From Streptomyces sp. JJ38 (GTDB taxonomy: Bacteria > Actinomycetota > Actinomycetes > Streptomycetales > Streptomycetaceae): 64,000 nucleotides of DNA. Position numbers and translations under genes: made by a program. The DNA is taken from NCBI RefSeq assembly GCF_019303475.1, contig NZ_JABLSI010000011.1, positions 1 to 64,000 of the forward strand, given 5' to 3'. The first letter of the stretch is position 1, and the number at the start of each line of letters is the position of its first letter. The notes beneath the pieces are model-generated. The model saw only the letters and a list, made by a program, of their open reading frames with translations. It was not told the origin of the DNA and ran no database searches. Shown here one piece after another: positions 16,776-25,525 of the stretch.

Positions 16776-18334
16776 AGCCTCGCTCCTTCCCTGTCGGTCC
16801 GTCCCAGGGCCTGGTCGGCGGGCTTCTCGGAGGGCTGCGGCGCGGGGGCGGGTTCGACGATCGCCTGGTCCACCACCACCTCGCCGAGCACCAGATCCAC
16901 CCCCAGGTGGATGGTGCCTCTCGGCTCGGCGTCACCGCGCGGCTCCACGGTGACGGTCTCGGTGAGGCCGACGCCGCCGCCCTTCCCGCTGCCCCCGTCG
17001 CCGTCGAAGCTCCCGCCGGTCAGCCGGTACTCGCCCACCACGATGTCCAGGTCGAGCACCAGCCTGGCGTTCTCGGGCACGATGACGCGCAGCTCGCCCA
17101 CCCCGGCGCTCAGCTCGCTGCTGACGGTCTGGTCCTCGGCGAGGTCCAGACCGGAGAGGTCCAGCACGCCCTCACCGCTGCCGAGGTCGTAGGCGGGCCG
17201 GACGTCGGCCGCCGTCGCCGGCGCCCACCGGGTACTGCTCCAGGACGTGGACAGGTCGTCCGGCAGGGCCGCGGAACCCGTCAGCAGACCGGCGGTCATG
17301 ACGGCCACCATGACCGTGCCGGCGCCCACGCGCCCGACGAACGAGCCCACCGCGAGGCCGAGTCCCAGCACGGCGAGCGCGCAGGCCAGCCCCGTCACCA
17401 GCGCGGTGGACAGGGAGTCGCTGTCCCAGGCCGCGGCCACGCCGATCCAGCCCGCGAGTGCGGCGGCCGGGACGATCGCCCAGCCCAGCCGCCAGTCGCG
17501 CCACCCGCGCCGGACCGGCGGACCGGCGCCGGGCGGGCCGGAGCCGGGGGGAGCGAAGCCGGGGACAGGGCCGGGCCACGCGTGGTCGCCGTGCCCGGCG
17601 GTGGGGGCGCCGCCGACCGGGGCGGGCTCGCGGCCCTGCGGGTAGGCGTCGGCCGGGCCCCACAGATACCCGGAATCCTGCGCGTTCGGGTCCTTGGTGA
17701 GCGGTTCGCGCCACCACGAGGGGGCGTGTGGTACCGGCGGCGCCTGCGCCTCCGGTGGCGCCTGGGGTCCGACGTCGGCGTGGCCGGGCTCCGCCTCGCG
17801 CGGCGCGTCCTGCCGACGCCGCCGCTGCGACCAGTGGACCCCCGCCGCGACCGCCGCGAGCACCAGGATCGAGAACGACATGCTCCGCCCGTTGTTGCCC
17901 AGGGAGGAGAGCATCAAGCCGCTGCCGGCCAGGGTGAAGAGCACGGCCGCGAGGCCGGGGCCCTCGACCCGCCCGGACAGCAGCCGCTTCGCCTCGTTCT
18001 CGTCCTCCCCCTCCAGGGGCAGCAGCAGCCAAGCGAAGCCGTACAGCAGCAGGCCGAGGCCGCCGATGGCGGAGAGGACGGCGAGCGGCACCCGCAGGAT
18101 CACCGGGTCGACGTCGTAGTGGCGGGCGATGCCCCCGCACACCCCGGCGACAACCTTCGTGCGCCTGCTCCGCTCCGGCCGTGTGGGCCTGCCACCGTCC
18201 GCGCCGGACGCGCCCGGGCCGCCCGTACGGACCTCGCCCGGGCCACCCGCCCCGGATCCCGGGCCGCCGGCCGTGCCGGACCCCGGGCCCGGCACGGACC
18301 GCGGCCCGGCCTGCCCGTCCTCGTCACTCACCAT
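16772..18334 (-). CDS. PspC-domain membrane protein with LiaF-like C-terminus
   Basis: A 520-residue membrane protein. After a disordered Gly/Pro-rich start, residues 50-115 form a PspC domain (RRTKVVAGVCGGIARHYDVD, then a hydrophobic LSAIGGLGLLLYGFAWLLLP). Several further membrane segments follow, separated by a long Pro/Gly-rich loop. The last 150 residues are a beta-rich domain like DUF2154/LiaF (LSAGVGELRVIVPENARL and LDLDIVVGEYRLTGG). Such proteins sense envelope damage and restrain a partner kinase. A PspC-fused kinase gene is transcribed divergently from 137 bases away, which supports a shared circuit. ATG 18334 was chosen; GTG 18331 and ATG 18343 are alternatives. Confidence 0.83.
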   Translation of the reverse strand: MVSDEDGQAGPRSVPGPGSGTAGGPGSGAGGPGEVRTGGPGASGADGGRPTRPERSRRTKVVAGVCGGIARHYDVDPVILRVPLAVLSAIGGLGLLLYGFAWLLLPLEGEDENEAKRLLSGRVEGPGLAAVLFTLAGSGLMLSSLGNNGRSMSFSILVLAAVAAGVHWSQRRRRQDAPREAEPGHADVGPQAPPEAQAPPVPHAPSWWREPLTKDPNAQDSGYLWGPADAYPQGREPAPVGGAPTAGHGDHAWPGPVPGFAPPGSGPPGAGPPVRRGWRDWRLGWAIVPAAALAGWIGVAAAWDSDSLSTALVTGLACALAVLGLGLAVGSFVGRVGAGTVMVAVMTAGLLTGSAALPDDLSTSWSSTRWAPATAADVRPAYDLGSGEGVLDLSGLDLAEDQTVSSELSAGVGELRVIVPENARLVLDLDIVVGEYRLTGGSFDGDGGSGKGGGVGLTETVTVEPRGDAEPRGTIHLGVDLVLGEVVVDQAIVEPAPAPQPSEKPADQALGRTDREGARL

Positions 18335-18470
18335 GCGCCCCATCGTCGCCCGTCGTCGCCGGGCGCGGCATCCGGGGCTGTCCCGGAGGTGCCCCTGAGA
18401 TCACGGCTCGGGGGCACGGTCGGGGACAACCCTGATGCCCGCGTCCCGTGCCGCGTGTGACGATCGCACC

Positions 18471-19736
18471 ATGACCAGCGTCGCGCCCGCCCCCGCCGAG
18501 GACCCTCCCCTGCGCAAGCTCTACCGCAGCTCGGAGGGGAACTGGCTGGGGGGCGTGGCACGCGGGCTGGCCGGGCACCTGGCGCTGCCCGTGCTGTGGG
18601 TGCGCATCGTCTTCCTGCTGCTGTTCTTCACCAGCGGGCTGGGCGCGCTGCTGTACGCGGTGTTCTGGTTCGTCGTCCCGCTCGGGGCGGGCGGAGTCGA
18701 GGCCGACAGACAGCCGGGCGTGCCCGGCGCGCGGCGGTGGCTGCGGCGTCCGGACCGGGGCCAGATCTCCGCCGTCCTGGTGATGTTCGCGGCGCTGCTG
18801 GCCCTCGGGGCGAACCTCCAGTTCGGCCGAGCCAACGCCTATCTGTGGCCGCTGGTCATCATGGGTATCGGTGTGGCCGTCGTGTGGCGGCAGGCCGACA
18901 ACGCGCGACGGGCGCACTGGGAGGAGGTCGGCCGACGGCACCGGCTCCTGCCGATCGCGCGCAGCGCGGCGGGCATGGTGCTCGTCGGCGTCGGGGTGAC
19001 GGGGTTCGTCGTCATCCAGGGGTCGGCCGAGCAGTTCGGTGCGGTGCTCCAGGCTTCGCTGGCCGTCCTGGTGGGTATCGCGCTGCTGGCCGGGCCCTAC
19101 CTCGTCCGGATCACCCAGGACCTCTCGGAGGAGCGGACGATGCGCATCCGGGCGCAGGAGCGGGCCGAGGTCGCGGCCCACGTCCACGACTCGGTGCTGC
19201 ACACCCTCACCCTGATCCAGCGCAACGCCGACAGCGCGCGCGAGGTCGCCCGGCTCGCCCGGGCCCAGGAGCGGGAGCTGCGGGAGTGGCTGTACCGGGG
19301 CGCGCCGCGGGCGGGCGCCGAGGAGGAGCCGGAGACGCCGCGGACCCTCGCCGAGGCGGTGAAGAAGACGGCGGCCGAGGTGGAGGACCACCACGGGGTC
19401 CCGGTCGAGGTCGTCTGCGTGGGCGACTGCCCCTGCGACGAGAAGCTGTCGGCGCTGGTGCAGGCCGCCCGCGAGGCGATGGTCAACGCGGCCAAGTACG
19501 GTGGCGAGGGCGGCGCGGTCCAGGTGTTCGCCGAGGTGGAGGGGCGCACCGTCTTCGTCTCCGTGCGGGACCGTGGCCCCGGGTTCGACCTGGACGCCGT
19601 ACCCGCGGACCGGATGGGCGTGCGCGAGTCCGTCATCGGCCGTATGGAGCGCAACGGCGGCACGGCGCGCATCCGTACCGCGCCCGGCGAGGGCACCGAA
19701 GTGGAGCTGGAGATGGAGAGGGCGGAGACAGCATGA
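18471..19736 (+). CDS. PspC-domain sensor histidine kinase
   Basis: A 421-residue membrane kinase. Residues 12-70 form a PspC domain (RKLYRSSEGNWLGGVARGLA followed by VRIVFLLLFFTSGLGALLYA), and about four more hydrophobic segments reach residue 215. A HisKA_3-type region follows with VAAHVHDSVLHTLTLIQ, phosphorylated histidine probably 239, then a GHKL ATPase domain (REAMVNAAKYGGEGG as N box, DRGPGFD as G1). The fusion of PspC to a NarL-class kinase is typical of actinobacterial envelope-stress systems. The stop codon overlaps the response regulator ATG (ATGA), so the pair is coupled. It likely senses membrane or wall damage with the divergent PspC protein. Confidence 0.9.
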   Translation: MTSVAPAPAEDPPLRKLYRSSEGNWLGGVARGLAGHLALPVLWVRIVFLLLFFTSGLGALLYAVFWFVVPLGAGGVEADRQPGVPGARRWLRRPDRGQISAVLVMFAALLALGANLQFGRANAYLWPLVIMGIGVAVVWRQADNARRAHWEEVGRRHRLLPIARSAAGMVLVGVGVTGFVVIQGSAEQFGAVLQASLAVLVGIALLAGPYLVRITQDLSEERTMRIRAQERAEVAAHVHDSVLHTLTLIQRNADSAREVARLARAQERELREWLYRGAPRAGAEEEPETPRTLAEAVKKTAAEVEDHHGVPVEVVCVGDCPCDEKLSALVQAAREAMVNAAKYGGEGGAVQVFAEVEGRTVFVSVRDRGPGFDLDAVPADRMGVRESVIGRMERNGGTARIRTAPGEGTEVELEMERAETA

Positions 19737-20449
19737 GCGGCGAGACGGCACCGGGGCAGGCGTCCGGCGAACCGGCGGAGGCGGAACGGCGCCGGGTGCG
19801 GGTCGTCCTCGTCGACGACCACCGCATGTTCCGCGCGGGCGTCCAGGCCGAGATCGGCGAGACGGCGACGACGGGCGTGGAGGTCGTCGGCGAGGCCGGT
19901 GACGTGGACCAGGCGGTCTCCGTCATCACCGCCACCCGCCCGGACGTCGTTCTGCTGGACGTCCACCTGCCCGGCGGCGGCGGGGTGGAGGTCCTGCGCC
20001 GCAGCGCCTCCCTCATGGGCGCGATCGACCAGCCGGTGCGCTTCCTCGCCCTGTCCGTGTCCGACGCCGCCGAGGACGTCATCGGCGTCATCCGGGGCGG
20101 TGCCCGCGGCTACGTCACGAAGACGATCACCGGTGCCGACCTGGTGAACGCGATCTTCCGGGTCGCCGACGGGGACGCCGTCTTCTCCCCACGGCTCGCC
20201 GGCTTCGTCCTCGACGCCTTCGCCTCCTCCGACGCCACGCCCGTCGACGAGGACCTCGACCGGCTCACCCAGCGCGAGCGCGAGGTCCTGCGGCTCATCG
20301 CCCGCGGCTACGCCTACAAGGAGATCGCCAAGCAGCTGTTCATCTCCATCAAGACCGTGGAGTCCCACGTCTCGGCGGTCCTGCGCAAGCTCCAGCTCTC
20401 CAACCGCCACGAACTCACCCGCTGGGCCACGGCCCGCCGCCTGGTCTGA
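19733..20449 (+). CDS. NarL/LuxR-type response regulator paired with the PspC kinase
   Basis: A 238-residue two-component regulator. The receiver domain starts at about residue 22 (RVVLVDDHRMFRAGVQAEIG), with Asp76 in VVLLDVHLPGGGG as the phosphorylation site and the Lys of ARGYVTKTITGADLV as the conserved switch residue. The C-terminal LuxR helix-turn-helix reads LTQREREVLRLIARGYAYKE followed by KTVESHVSAVLRKLQLSN. The ATG overlaps the kinase stop, so the two are made together. Its targets probably include the divergent PspC operon, as in related systems, but no operator was identified. Confidence 0.93.
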   Translation: MSGETAPGQASGEPAEAERRRVRVVLVDDHRMFRAGVQAEIGETATTGVEVVGEAGDVDQAVSVITATRPDVVLLDVHLPGGGGVEVLRRSASLMGAIDQPVRFLALSVSDAAEDVIGVIRGGARGYVTKTITGADLVNAIFRVADGDAVFSPRLAGFVLDAFASSDATPVDEDLDRLTQREREVLRLIARGYAYKEIAKQLFISIKTVESHVSAVLRKLQLSNRHELTRWATARRLV

Positions 20450-20461
20450 CGTCCGCCCCGC

Positions 20462-20520
20462 TCACCCCAGGGCGAGTTCGGCCCACACCGTCTTGCCCCC
20501 GGTGAGCGGGACGACGCCCC
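20462..20520 (-). pseudogene. C-terminal scrap of an ATP-binding (anti-sigma-type) regulator
   Basis: The minus strand reads VVPLTGGKTVWAELALG and a stop codon, the typical end of the GHKL-fold ATP-binding proteins that sit divergent to XRE/DUF397 pairs in Streptomyces (GGKxVWxEL is the last strand). Everything before it is missing: the opposite strand immediately beyond 20520 already encodes the end of an XRE regulator. Confidence 0.6.
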
Positions 20521-20619
20521 CCTTCGACGTACCGCACGTTCTTCGATCGCACCGCGAGGCAAGCACTCGCCCCAAGCGATTCCCTGTCCCTGATCGATGA
20601 CATCCGTAAGGAGTTGTGA
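20521..20619 (+). pseudogene. C-terminal scrap of a DUF5753 XRE regulator
   Basis: The plus strand encodes YRTFFDRTARQALAPSDS then LSLIDDIRKEL and a stop at 20617-20619. This is the standard end of DUF5753 XRE regulators (a YRxxFDxLxxxAL-SxxESxxLI pattern). The helix-turn-helix and ligand domains are gone. It lies four bases before the DUF397 start, as the intact gene would. Confidence 0.6.
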
Positions 20620-20623
20620 GCGC

Positions 20624-20830
20624 GTGTCCGACTTCGAGTTCCACAAGTCGAGCTACAGCGGCGGACAGCCGGACTCGCAGTGGGTGGACGTGGCCGTGAA
20701 CATCCCGTCGGTGGTGGCCGTGCGGGACTCGAAGCGCGCGGACGGCCCGTCGGTCCACCTGACGCCGGCCGCCTGGACGGCGTTCCTCACCCACACCACG
20801 TGCCCCTCAGCCCGAGCCCGCCGCCCCTGA
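20624..20830 (+). CDS. DUF397 domain protein
   Basis: A 68-residue DUF397 protein (SDFEFHKSSYSGG, later VAVRDSKRADGPSVHLTPAA and WTAFL). DUF397 proteins are small partners of XRE regulators and are thought to act with them as an antitoxin/toxin-like or regulator/effector pair. GTG 20624 is preceded by AAGGAG ten bases upstream, inside the tail of the broken XRE gene. Since its XRE partner is reduced to a scrap, this copy is an orphan and may be without function. Confidence 0.8.
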   Translation: MSDFEFHKSSYSGGQPDSQWVDVAVNIPSVVAVRDSKRADGPSVHLTPAAWTAFLTHTTCPSARARRP

Positions 20831-20969
20831 AGGGAGGGGTCACACGCCGAAGCCGGAGACGAGTCGGCAGCGAGGTCCGGCGAGGAGTCGGCCGACAGGG
20901 CTGGCGCACGTGAGTTCTGCGGGCAGATAGGCCGGAACGGAAGCCGGTGATCGTCGGCACGGGGTTTCG

Positions 20970-21008
20970 CCGGTGAGGGGCGGCCTGCGTAGGGCCGCCC
21001 CTCACCGG
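20970..21008. terminator. Strong hairpin between DUF397 and the peptidoglycan-binding protein gene
   Basis: A perfect 16-bp stem (20970-20985 with 20993-21008) encloses a 7-base loop. It can serve the end of either convergent gene. No T tract follows, which is common for Streptomyces terminators. Confidence 0.65.
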
Positions 21009-21069
21009 GTAACGCTGCTGTGCCCAGCCCCGGTCCGGGACCGTCGGAGGGCCGGGTGCTACCGGAGCG

Positions 21070-21489
21070 TCAGATGCCCAGGCGGACGCAGCTGCCGTAG
21101 CTCGTCTTCCACTTCATCGCCTTACGGGTCAGCGGACCGTAGGTCCCGTCGGCGGGGACGCCTTCGTAGTTCTGGACGTACGCCACGGCGTCGCGGGTGT
21201 TCTTGCCGTACTGGCTGTCGGCGGTGATGTTCCGGCCGTAGCAGTCCCGCAGGACGATCTGGAGGCGGGTGACGGCGATGGAGTCGTCGCCGACGCCCAG
21301 GACGCAGTTCCGGGAGCCGGTACCGGTGTAGTAGGGCTGGCGGACGTTTCCGTAACTCGTGTCCAGGTTCTTGTTGCTGTTGCACGTCGGGTACGCGGCG
21401 TGTGCGGTGCCGGCGGGGACGACGACGAGGGAGGCGGCGGCGACGGCCGCCGCCCCGAGGACGGACGCGGTCTTGGCGCGGAGGTTCAT
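21070..21489 (-). CDS. Secreted peptidoglycan-binding domain protein
   Basis: A 139-residue exported protein. The signal peptide (RAKTASVLGAAAVAAASLVV) ends at about residue 31 (AHA-AYP). The mature part is about 108 residues with a PG_binding_1-like fold: VTRLQIVLRDCYGRNITADS, followed by YGKNTRDAVAYVQNYEGVPA and DGTYGPLTRKAM. Three cysteine residues (CNSN, NCVLG, DCYG) and a fourth near the C-terminus (SCVRLG) could give two disulfides. There is no catalytic domain, so it may modulate or anchor at the wall, or inhibit an enzyme. AGGAG lies four bases before the ATG. Confidence 0.83.
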   Translation of the reverse strand: MNLRAKTASVLGAAAVAAASLVVVPAGTAHAAYPTCNSNKNLDTSYGNVRQPYYTGTGSRNCVLGVGDDSIAVTRLQIVLRDCYGRNITADSQYGKNTRDAVAYVQNYEGVPADGTYGPLTRKAMKWKTSYGSCVRLGI

Positions 21490-21824
21490 GGTTCTCCTGG
21501 TTCCGGGAGTCAGCCGTGCCGAGGGCGACGGCTTCTCGGACAGCTCGGCAACCAGGCTGCGGGGCCGGGACCGGGGGCCGCAACGATCTCCGGGGAAGTG
21601 AGGTACACGCGGGACGTCCCGGGCGCTGACCTGCCGGGACGCCGCGCCAGGGGACAGCCCTGCGGGACGTCCCCTGGCGCGGTTCCCGGGCTGAGGTGAG
21701 GGGCCCTCGGACCCCTCCCGCACCCGGTAGAGGTCCCGCCGGGAGCCGGGGACGTTCGCGCGGGGGATCAGCCCGATGCGCACGGGGCTCTGAACCGCCG
21801 TGGAGACGGTGCCGGAGCCGGGGG

Positions 21825-23021
21825 CTAACGCGGAGGGGCGGCGGGGGGAGGCGGGAGGTTCGGCGGGGCGGTCAGCAGCGCGCTCGGCGGCGTGGGCCCC
21901 GTGCCGGGTGCCGGCTGGGCGGGAGGGGCGGGCCACCGCGGCATCGCGCCCGGCGGGACGACCGCCTCCGTGCCGGCCCGGTCACGCTCCGGCGCACCCA
22001 GCACGAGGGCGATGACGACCGCCGCGAGCACGGCGCCGCCCACCATGGTGAGGATGCGCAGCCAGCCCTCCAGGTGGTCGGTCTGCATGCTCCACGTGGG
22101 ATGCGGCCACTGCGCGTCGTCGAACAGGGACTCGGCGAACGTCGTGTTGACGACGAAGCGCAGCTGGAAGTAGAGCAGGGTGCCCGCCAGCGTCAGGGCC
22201 GCGCCGCGCACCACGGGCCGACGCAGCAGCGCGAGCAGGCCCGTGACGAGCAGGGCCACGGCGTAGGCGAACCCGAAGAACGCCCAACTGCCCGCGATCT
22301 GGTTGCCGTACGTGTCAACCGAGGCGTCCACCAGCCCCAGGAAGTAGTCCCCGGCATCGACACCGTCGGCGAGCGTCCTGATGATCCAGCCCACTTCGGC
22401 GAGGCACAGGACGATCAGCAGCACGCCGACGACGGTGTACCGGGCGGCTCCGGGCCCCCGGGCGGCGGCAGGCGCCCCTGGTGCCGGCCGGTCCCCGGCC
22501 CGCAGCATCAGGACCAGCACGCCGACGGCGATCAGCAGCGCCATCACCCAGGTGCCGATGATCTGCCCGGCCAGACCGTTGCTCCCCACGTACCAGTCGC
22601 GGAAACGCTCGTCGGTGGCGAGACCGACCAGCTCGCGCAGGGCGATGGCCGCCATGAGGAAGGCGAGCAGCAGCGCGCCGCCCCTGGCCACGCGCCGCCC
22701 GAGCAGGGCGAGGAGACCGACCACCAGCAGCGCCACGGTGAGCGCCCACTGGTGCTCGGCGAGCAGTTCCTGCTCCACCACGATGGAGCGGTCGAACAGC
22801 ACCGCCTGGAGGAACTCGCCGACACTGGTGTCCACGAAGCCGAAGCCGAAAGCGATCCAGGTCACGATCAGGCGGCCGAACATGGTCAGCAGCAACCCCG
22901 CGGCCAGATAGGCGCCCAGCTGCCGACGCGGCACCCACCGCGACTGCGGGTGCGGATATGGGTGCGGGTGCCGTGTCGGCGTCGGCGTGCCCACCGGCCC
23001 GCCCGTTCCTGTCGGCGTCAC
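21825..23021 (-). CDS. Eight-helix integral membrane protein, function unknown
   Basis: A 398-residue membrane protein with a His/Pro-rich polar start and about eight transmembrane helices (for example LGAYLAAGLLLTMFGRLIVT, GGALLLAFLMAAIALRELVG and ILTMVGGAVLAAVVIALVLG). The two halves look related: each has a hydrophobic pair around a loop with aromatic residues (DERFRDWYVGSNGLAGQ; DDAQWPHPTWSM), hinting at internal duplication. The tail is Pro/Ala-rich. I recognise no family with a known role. The start is GTG 23021 with AGGGG eight bases upstream. It is monocistronic. Confidence 0.75.
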   Translation of the reverse strand: MTPTGTGGPVGTPTPTRHPHPYPHPQSRWVPRRQLGAYLAAGLLLTMFGRLIVTWIAFGFGFVDTSVGEFLQAVLFDRSIVVEQELLAEHQWALTVALLVVGLLALLGRRVARGGALLLAFLMAAIALRELVGLATDERFRDWYVGSNGLAGQIIGTWVMALLIAVGVLVLMLRAGDRPAPGAPAAARGPGAARYTVVGVLLIVLCLAEVGWIIRTLADGVDAGDYFLGLVDASVDTYGNQIAGSWAFFGFAYAVALLVTGLLALLRRPVVRGAALTLAGTLLYFQLRFVVNTTFAESLFDDAQWPHPTWSMQTDHLEGWLRILTMVGGAVLAAVVIALVLGAPERDRAGTEAVVPPGAMPRWPAPPAQPAPGTGPTPPSALLTAPPNLPPPPAAPPR

Positions 23022-23198
23022 GTGAACTGCCCCCTGGCGTTGAGTCGTACTCGTACGGTCGCTCCATACTGCGTCGCATCGGACGGGCAGGGGCGGTTTT
23101 ATTGCGCACTCGTCACCAAGTCGATGTCCCCGGCCACCGCGGTCGGGCTCGCACCCTTGCCGGTCACCTCCGCCGTCACCGTGGTCCGGCGGGCGCGG

Positions 23199-24206
23199 TC
23201 ACTTCCGGGGAAAGGCGCGGCGGTAGGCGCTCGGCGAGACGCCGAGACGGCGCAGGAAGTGGTGGCGCAGGTTGTTGGCCGTGCCCAGCCCGCTGAGCTC
23301 ACCGATCCGTTCGACGGGCAGGTCGGTCGTCTCCAGCAGCGTCCGGGCGCGGTCCAGGCGCTGGGCCAGCAGCCACTGGTGCGGGGTGGTGCCGGTTGCC
23401 GCGAGCAGTCGGCGGTGGAGGGTGCGGGGGCTCGTCGCGGCACGCCGGGCCAGGTCCTTGGTGGTCAGCGGCGCGTCGAGGCGGGTGCGAGCCCACTCCA
23501 GTACGGGGGTGAGGCTGCCGTCGTCGGTCGGAGGCACGGCCTGCTCGACGAACTGGGCCTGCCCGCCCGCGCGGTGGGCGGGTACCACCATCCGCCGGGC
23601 CAGCTGGTTGGCGACCCGGGCGCCGAGGTCGCGGCGGACGAGGTGCAGGCAGAGGTCGAGGCCGGCGTTGACGCCCGCACTGGTGAGGATGTCGCCCTCG
23701 TCGACGTAGAGCACCGCGCCGTCCACCTCCACGTTCGGGTAGCGCTGGGCGAGTTGCGCCACGTGGGACCAGTGGGCGGTGGCGCGGCGGCCGTCGAGCA
23801 GCCCCGCCTCGGCGAGGGCGAAGGCACCGGTGCACAGCGACACGATCCGGGCGTCGGCGGCGTGGGCCGCGCGTAGGGCGGCGGTGAGCCGCTCCGGCAG
23901 GGGCTTGCCCTCCGCGACGCAGGCGTCGGGGACGGAGGGCACGATGACGGTGTCGGCTCCGGCCACGTCGTCCAACGTGTAGGGGGTGGACAGCGTCAGG
24001 CCCATCGGTGCGGGATCGCCGGACGCGGAGGGCTCGGTGGGTGCGATGGGGTCGCCGTCGGCGCAGAGTCTCAACGCGTACCAGGGGTCGGCGAGGTCGG
24101 CCTGCATGGGCCCGAAGACGGTGCAGGGGATGCTCACTTCGTACAGGTCCCAGGACGGGGCGCGCAGCCACGTGGGGACGATGACGGCGACCGAACCAGC
24201 AGCCAT
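23199..24206 (-). CDS. GlxA-type transcriptional regulator (DJ-1/PfpI plus AraC domains)
   Basis: A 335-residue regulator. Residues 5-190 form a DJ-1/PfpI-like domain (VAVIVPTWLRAPSWDLYEVS; IVSLCTGAFALAEAGLLDGR; HLVRRDLGARVANQLARRMV), which in this family binds ligand without protease activity. The C-terminus has two AraC helix-turn-helix motifs (LTTKDLARRAATSPRTLHRR and LPVERIGELSGLGTANNLRH). The target is unknown; no adjacent divergent gene within regulatory distance clearly belongs to it except the DinB-like gene at 24481. The start at ATG 24206 lacks a ribosome site, and TAACAT sits seven bases upstream, suggesting a leaderless message. Confidence 0.9.
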   Translation of the reverse strand: MAAGSVAVIVPTWLRAPSWDLYEVSIPCTVFGPMQADLADPWYALRLCADGDPIAPTEPSASGDPAPMGLTLSTPYTLDDVAGADTVIVPSVPDACVAEGKPLPERLTAALRAAHAADARIVSLCTGAFALAEAGLLDGRRATAHWSHVAQLAQRYPNVEVDGAVLYVDEGDILTSAGVNAGLDLCLHLVRRDLGARVANQLARRMVVPAHRAGGQAQFVEQAVPPTDDGSLTPVLEWARTRLDAPLTTKDLARRAATSPRTLHRRLLAATGTTPHQWLLAQRLDRARTLLETTDLPVERIGELSGLGTANNLRHHFLRRLGVSPSAYRRAFPRK

Positions 24207-24213
24207 GGCAACG

Positions 24214-24219
24214 ATGTTA
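24214..24219 (-). promoter_or_regulatory. Candidate leaderless -10 of the GlxA-type regulator gene
   Basis: TAACAT on the minus strand fits TANNNT and ends seven bases before ATG 24206. No Shine-Dalgarno sequence is visible. Confidence 0.4.
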
Positions 24220-24480
24220 CGGAAGATCGCACGGAAGGCACGCGTCGCGAGCCCGGGGCGCCGAGCGGACCACTGAGCGCCGAACGGAGCCGGTTTTCGG
24301 TGGAGTTGGGCACGTCCGGCGGGTCGCGGGCCGCGAGAGGCGGCTGCGGGAGTCGGGGCAGGGGCAGGGTGCGGCAGGAAATTGGTGTTCGCCGTCAGCG
24401 CTGTCACTGTCCCGGTATGCGGGCGGGCTGCGAGCGTGAGGAGGTCAGCGACAACCGACCGACGACGGGGGAACAGCGCC

Positions 24481-25155
24481 ATGAACGGACACGAGGACGA
24501 GCACAGGGACGAGCGTGGGGACGAGCGTGGGGACGGGCACGTGGACGGGCGGGGGAAGCAGGCTTCGACGGAGGCTCCCGCGGACTGGCCCCGGCTGCTG
24601 TCGGAAACCGCCGAGGCGTGCCTCGCCGTGCTGGAGCGAGGGACGGACGCCGACTGGTCCCGTCCCGCGGGCGGCCTGGAGTGGAGCTGCCGGGAGACCC
24701 TCGACCACCTCGCCCTCGGGCTGGTCGGCTACGCGGGCCTGCTGATCGCCCGGCCCACCGACCGTTTCATCACCCTGTTGGCCTCCCTCGACCCGCAGGC
24801 CCCCGTGAGTGGCTGTCTGGAGGGCATCGGCATCGCGTCGAAGCTGCTGACCACGACGGTCCGCGGCACGGGCCCGGAGGTGCGGGCCTGGCATCCGTGG
24901 GGGAACTCCGACCCGGCCGGTTTCGCCGCGATGGGGATCGTCGAACTCTCCATGCACACCCACGACATCACCCAGGGGCTCGGGCTGGACTGGACCCCGC
25001 CGGAGGCGGCGAGCGCGGCAGCCGTAGCGCGCCTGTTCCCGGAGGCGCCGGAGGGTCACACCGCCGCGGACACCCTGCTGTGGAGCACCGGCCGCACCAA
25101 CCTCACGGGTCTGCCCCGCCGGACCTCGTGGCAGTGGTACGGCGCCCCGCGCTGA
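24481..25155 (+). CDS. DinB/maleylpyruvate-isomerase-like protein
   Basis: A 224-residue protein. The first 30 residues are a run of His, Asp, Glu and Arg (HEDEHRDERGDERGDGHVDG), likely disordered. The rest matches the mycothiol-dependent maleylpyruvate isomerase N-terminal/DinB four-helix bundle: WSRPAGGLEWSCRETLDHLA near the start and ELSMHTHDITQGLGLDW later. The histidines of LDHL and HTHDI are the expected metal ligands. Such proteins use mycothiol or bind metal, and most have no assigned substrate. The divergent GlxA-type regulator is a possible controller. ATG 24481 has GGGGA upstream; longer in-frame starts give an implausible leader. Confidence 0.78.
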   Translation: MNGHEDEHRDERGDERGDGHVDGRGKQASTEAPADWPRLLSETAEACLAVLERGTDADWSRPAGGLEWSCRETLDHLALGLVGYAGLLIARPTDRFITLLASLDPQAPVSGCLEGIGIASKLLTTTVRGTGPEVRAWHPWGNSDPAGFAAMGIVELSMHTHDITQGLGLDWTPPEAASAAAVARLFPEAPEGHTAADTLLWSTGRTNLTGLPRRTSWQWYGAPR

Positions 25156-25180
25156 GGCCCGCGGCACGCGCTGACGCCCT

Positions 25181-25525
25181 TCACGAGCATCTGCCCGACC
25201 GCGTCCGGTGAGAGCCCCACTCGATGGGCAGGACGAGTCCGCTCTGCCCGGGGACGCCGGCCCGGAAGTCGGCGTACACGCTGACCCTGGGGAACGTGGC
25301 GGCGGCCCGTTCGGGGGCACGCCCTTGCGCGGGACGGGTCCGTGGGGCAGTTCGCCGCGGTCGATGACGGTGACACCGTCGAGGTGCCGCCGGAGCACGC
25401 GGGCCGCGAGCATTCCGGCGAGTCCGCCACCGAGCACCACGCCGTGAGTGGGCTTCGTCGACGCGGGTGGGGTCCTTCCCGTTGCCCGTCCCCGATGTGC
25501 CGCTCCTCGAAGGGGTGTTCCGCAT
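25181..25525 (-). pseudogene. Frameshifted remnant of a FAD-dependent monooxygenase
   Basis: The minus strand holds pieces of one flavoprotein hydroxylase in different frames. One frame gives THGVVLGGGLAGMLAARVL followed by VTVIDRGELPHGPVPRKGVP, a clear GxGxxG dinucleotide-binding N-terminus of the polyketide-hydroxylase type. Another frame then gives FPRVSVYADFRAGVPGQSG and LVLPIEW, resembling the middle of the same family. A family member has about 400-480 residues; barely 100 remain, with at least two frame changes and a large internal loss. It lies near the LAL regulator and thioesterase genes, consistent with a dismantled biosynthetic locus. Confidence 0.6.

Noticed and set aside
23099..23195. 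Minus-strand frame encoding a TVTAEVTGKGASPTAV segment with a stop
   Set aside because: It looked like the tail of a lost gene, but the segment is short and no family could be assigned, so it is not listed as a pseudogene.
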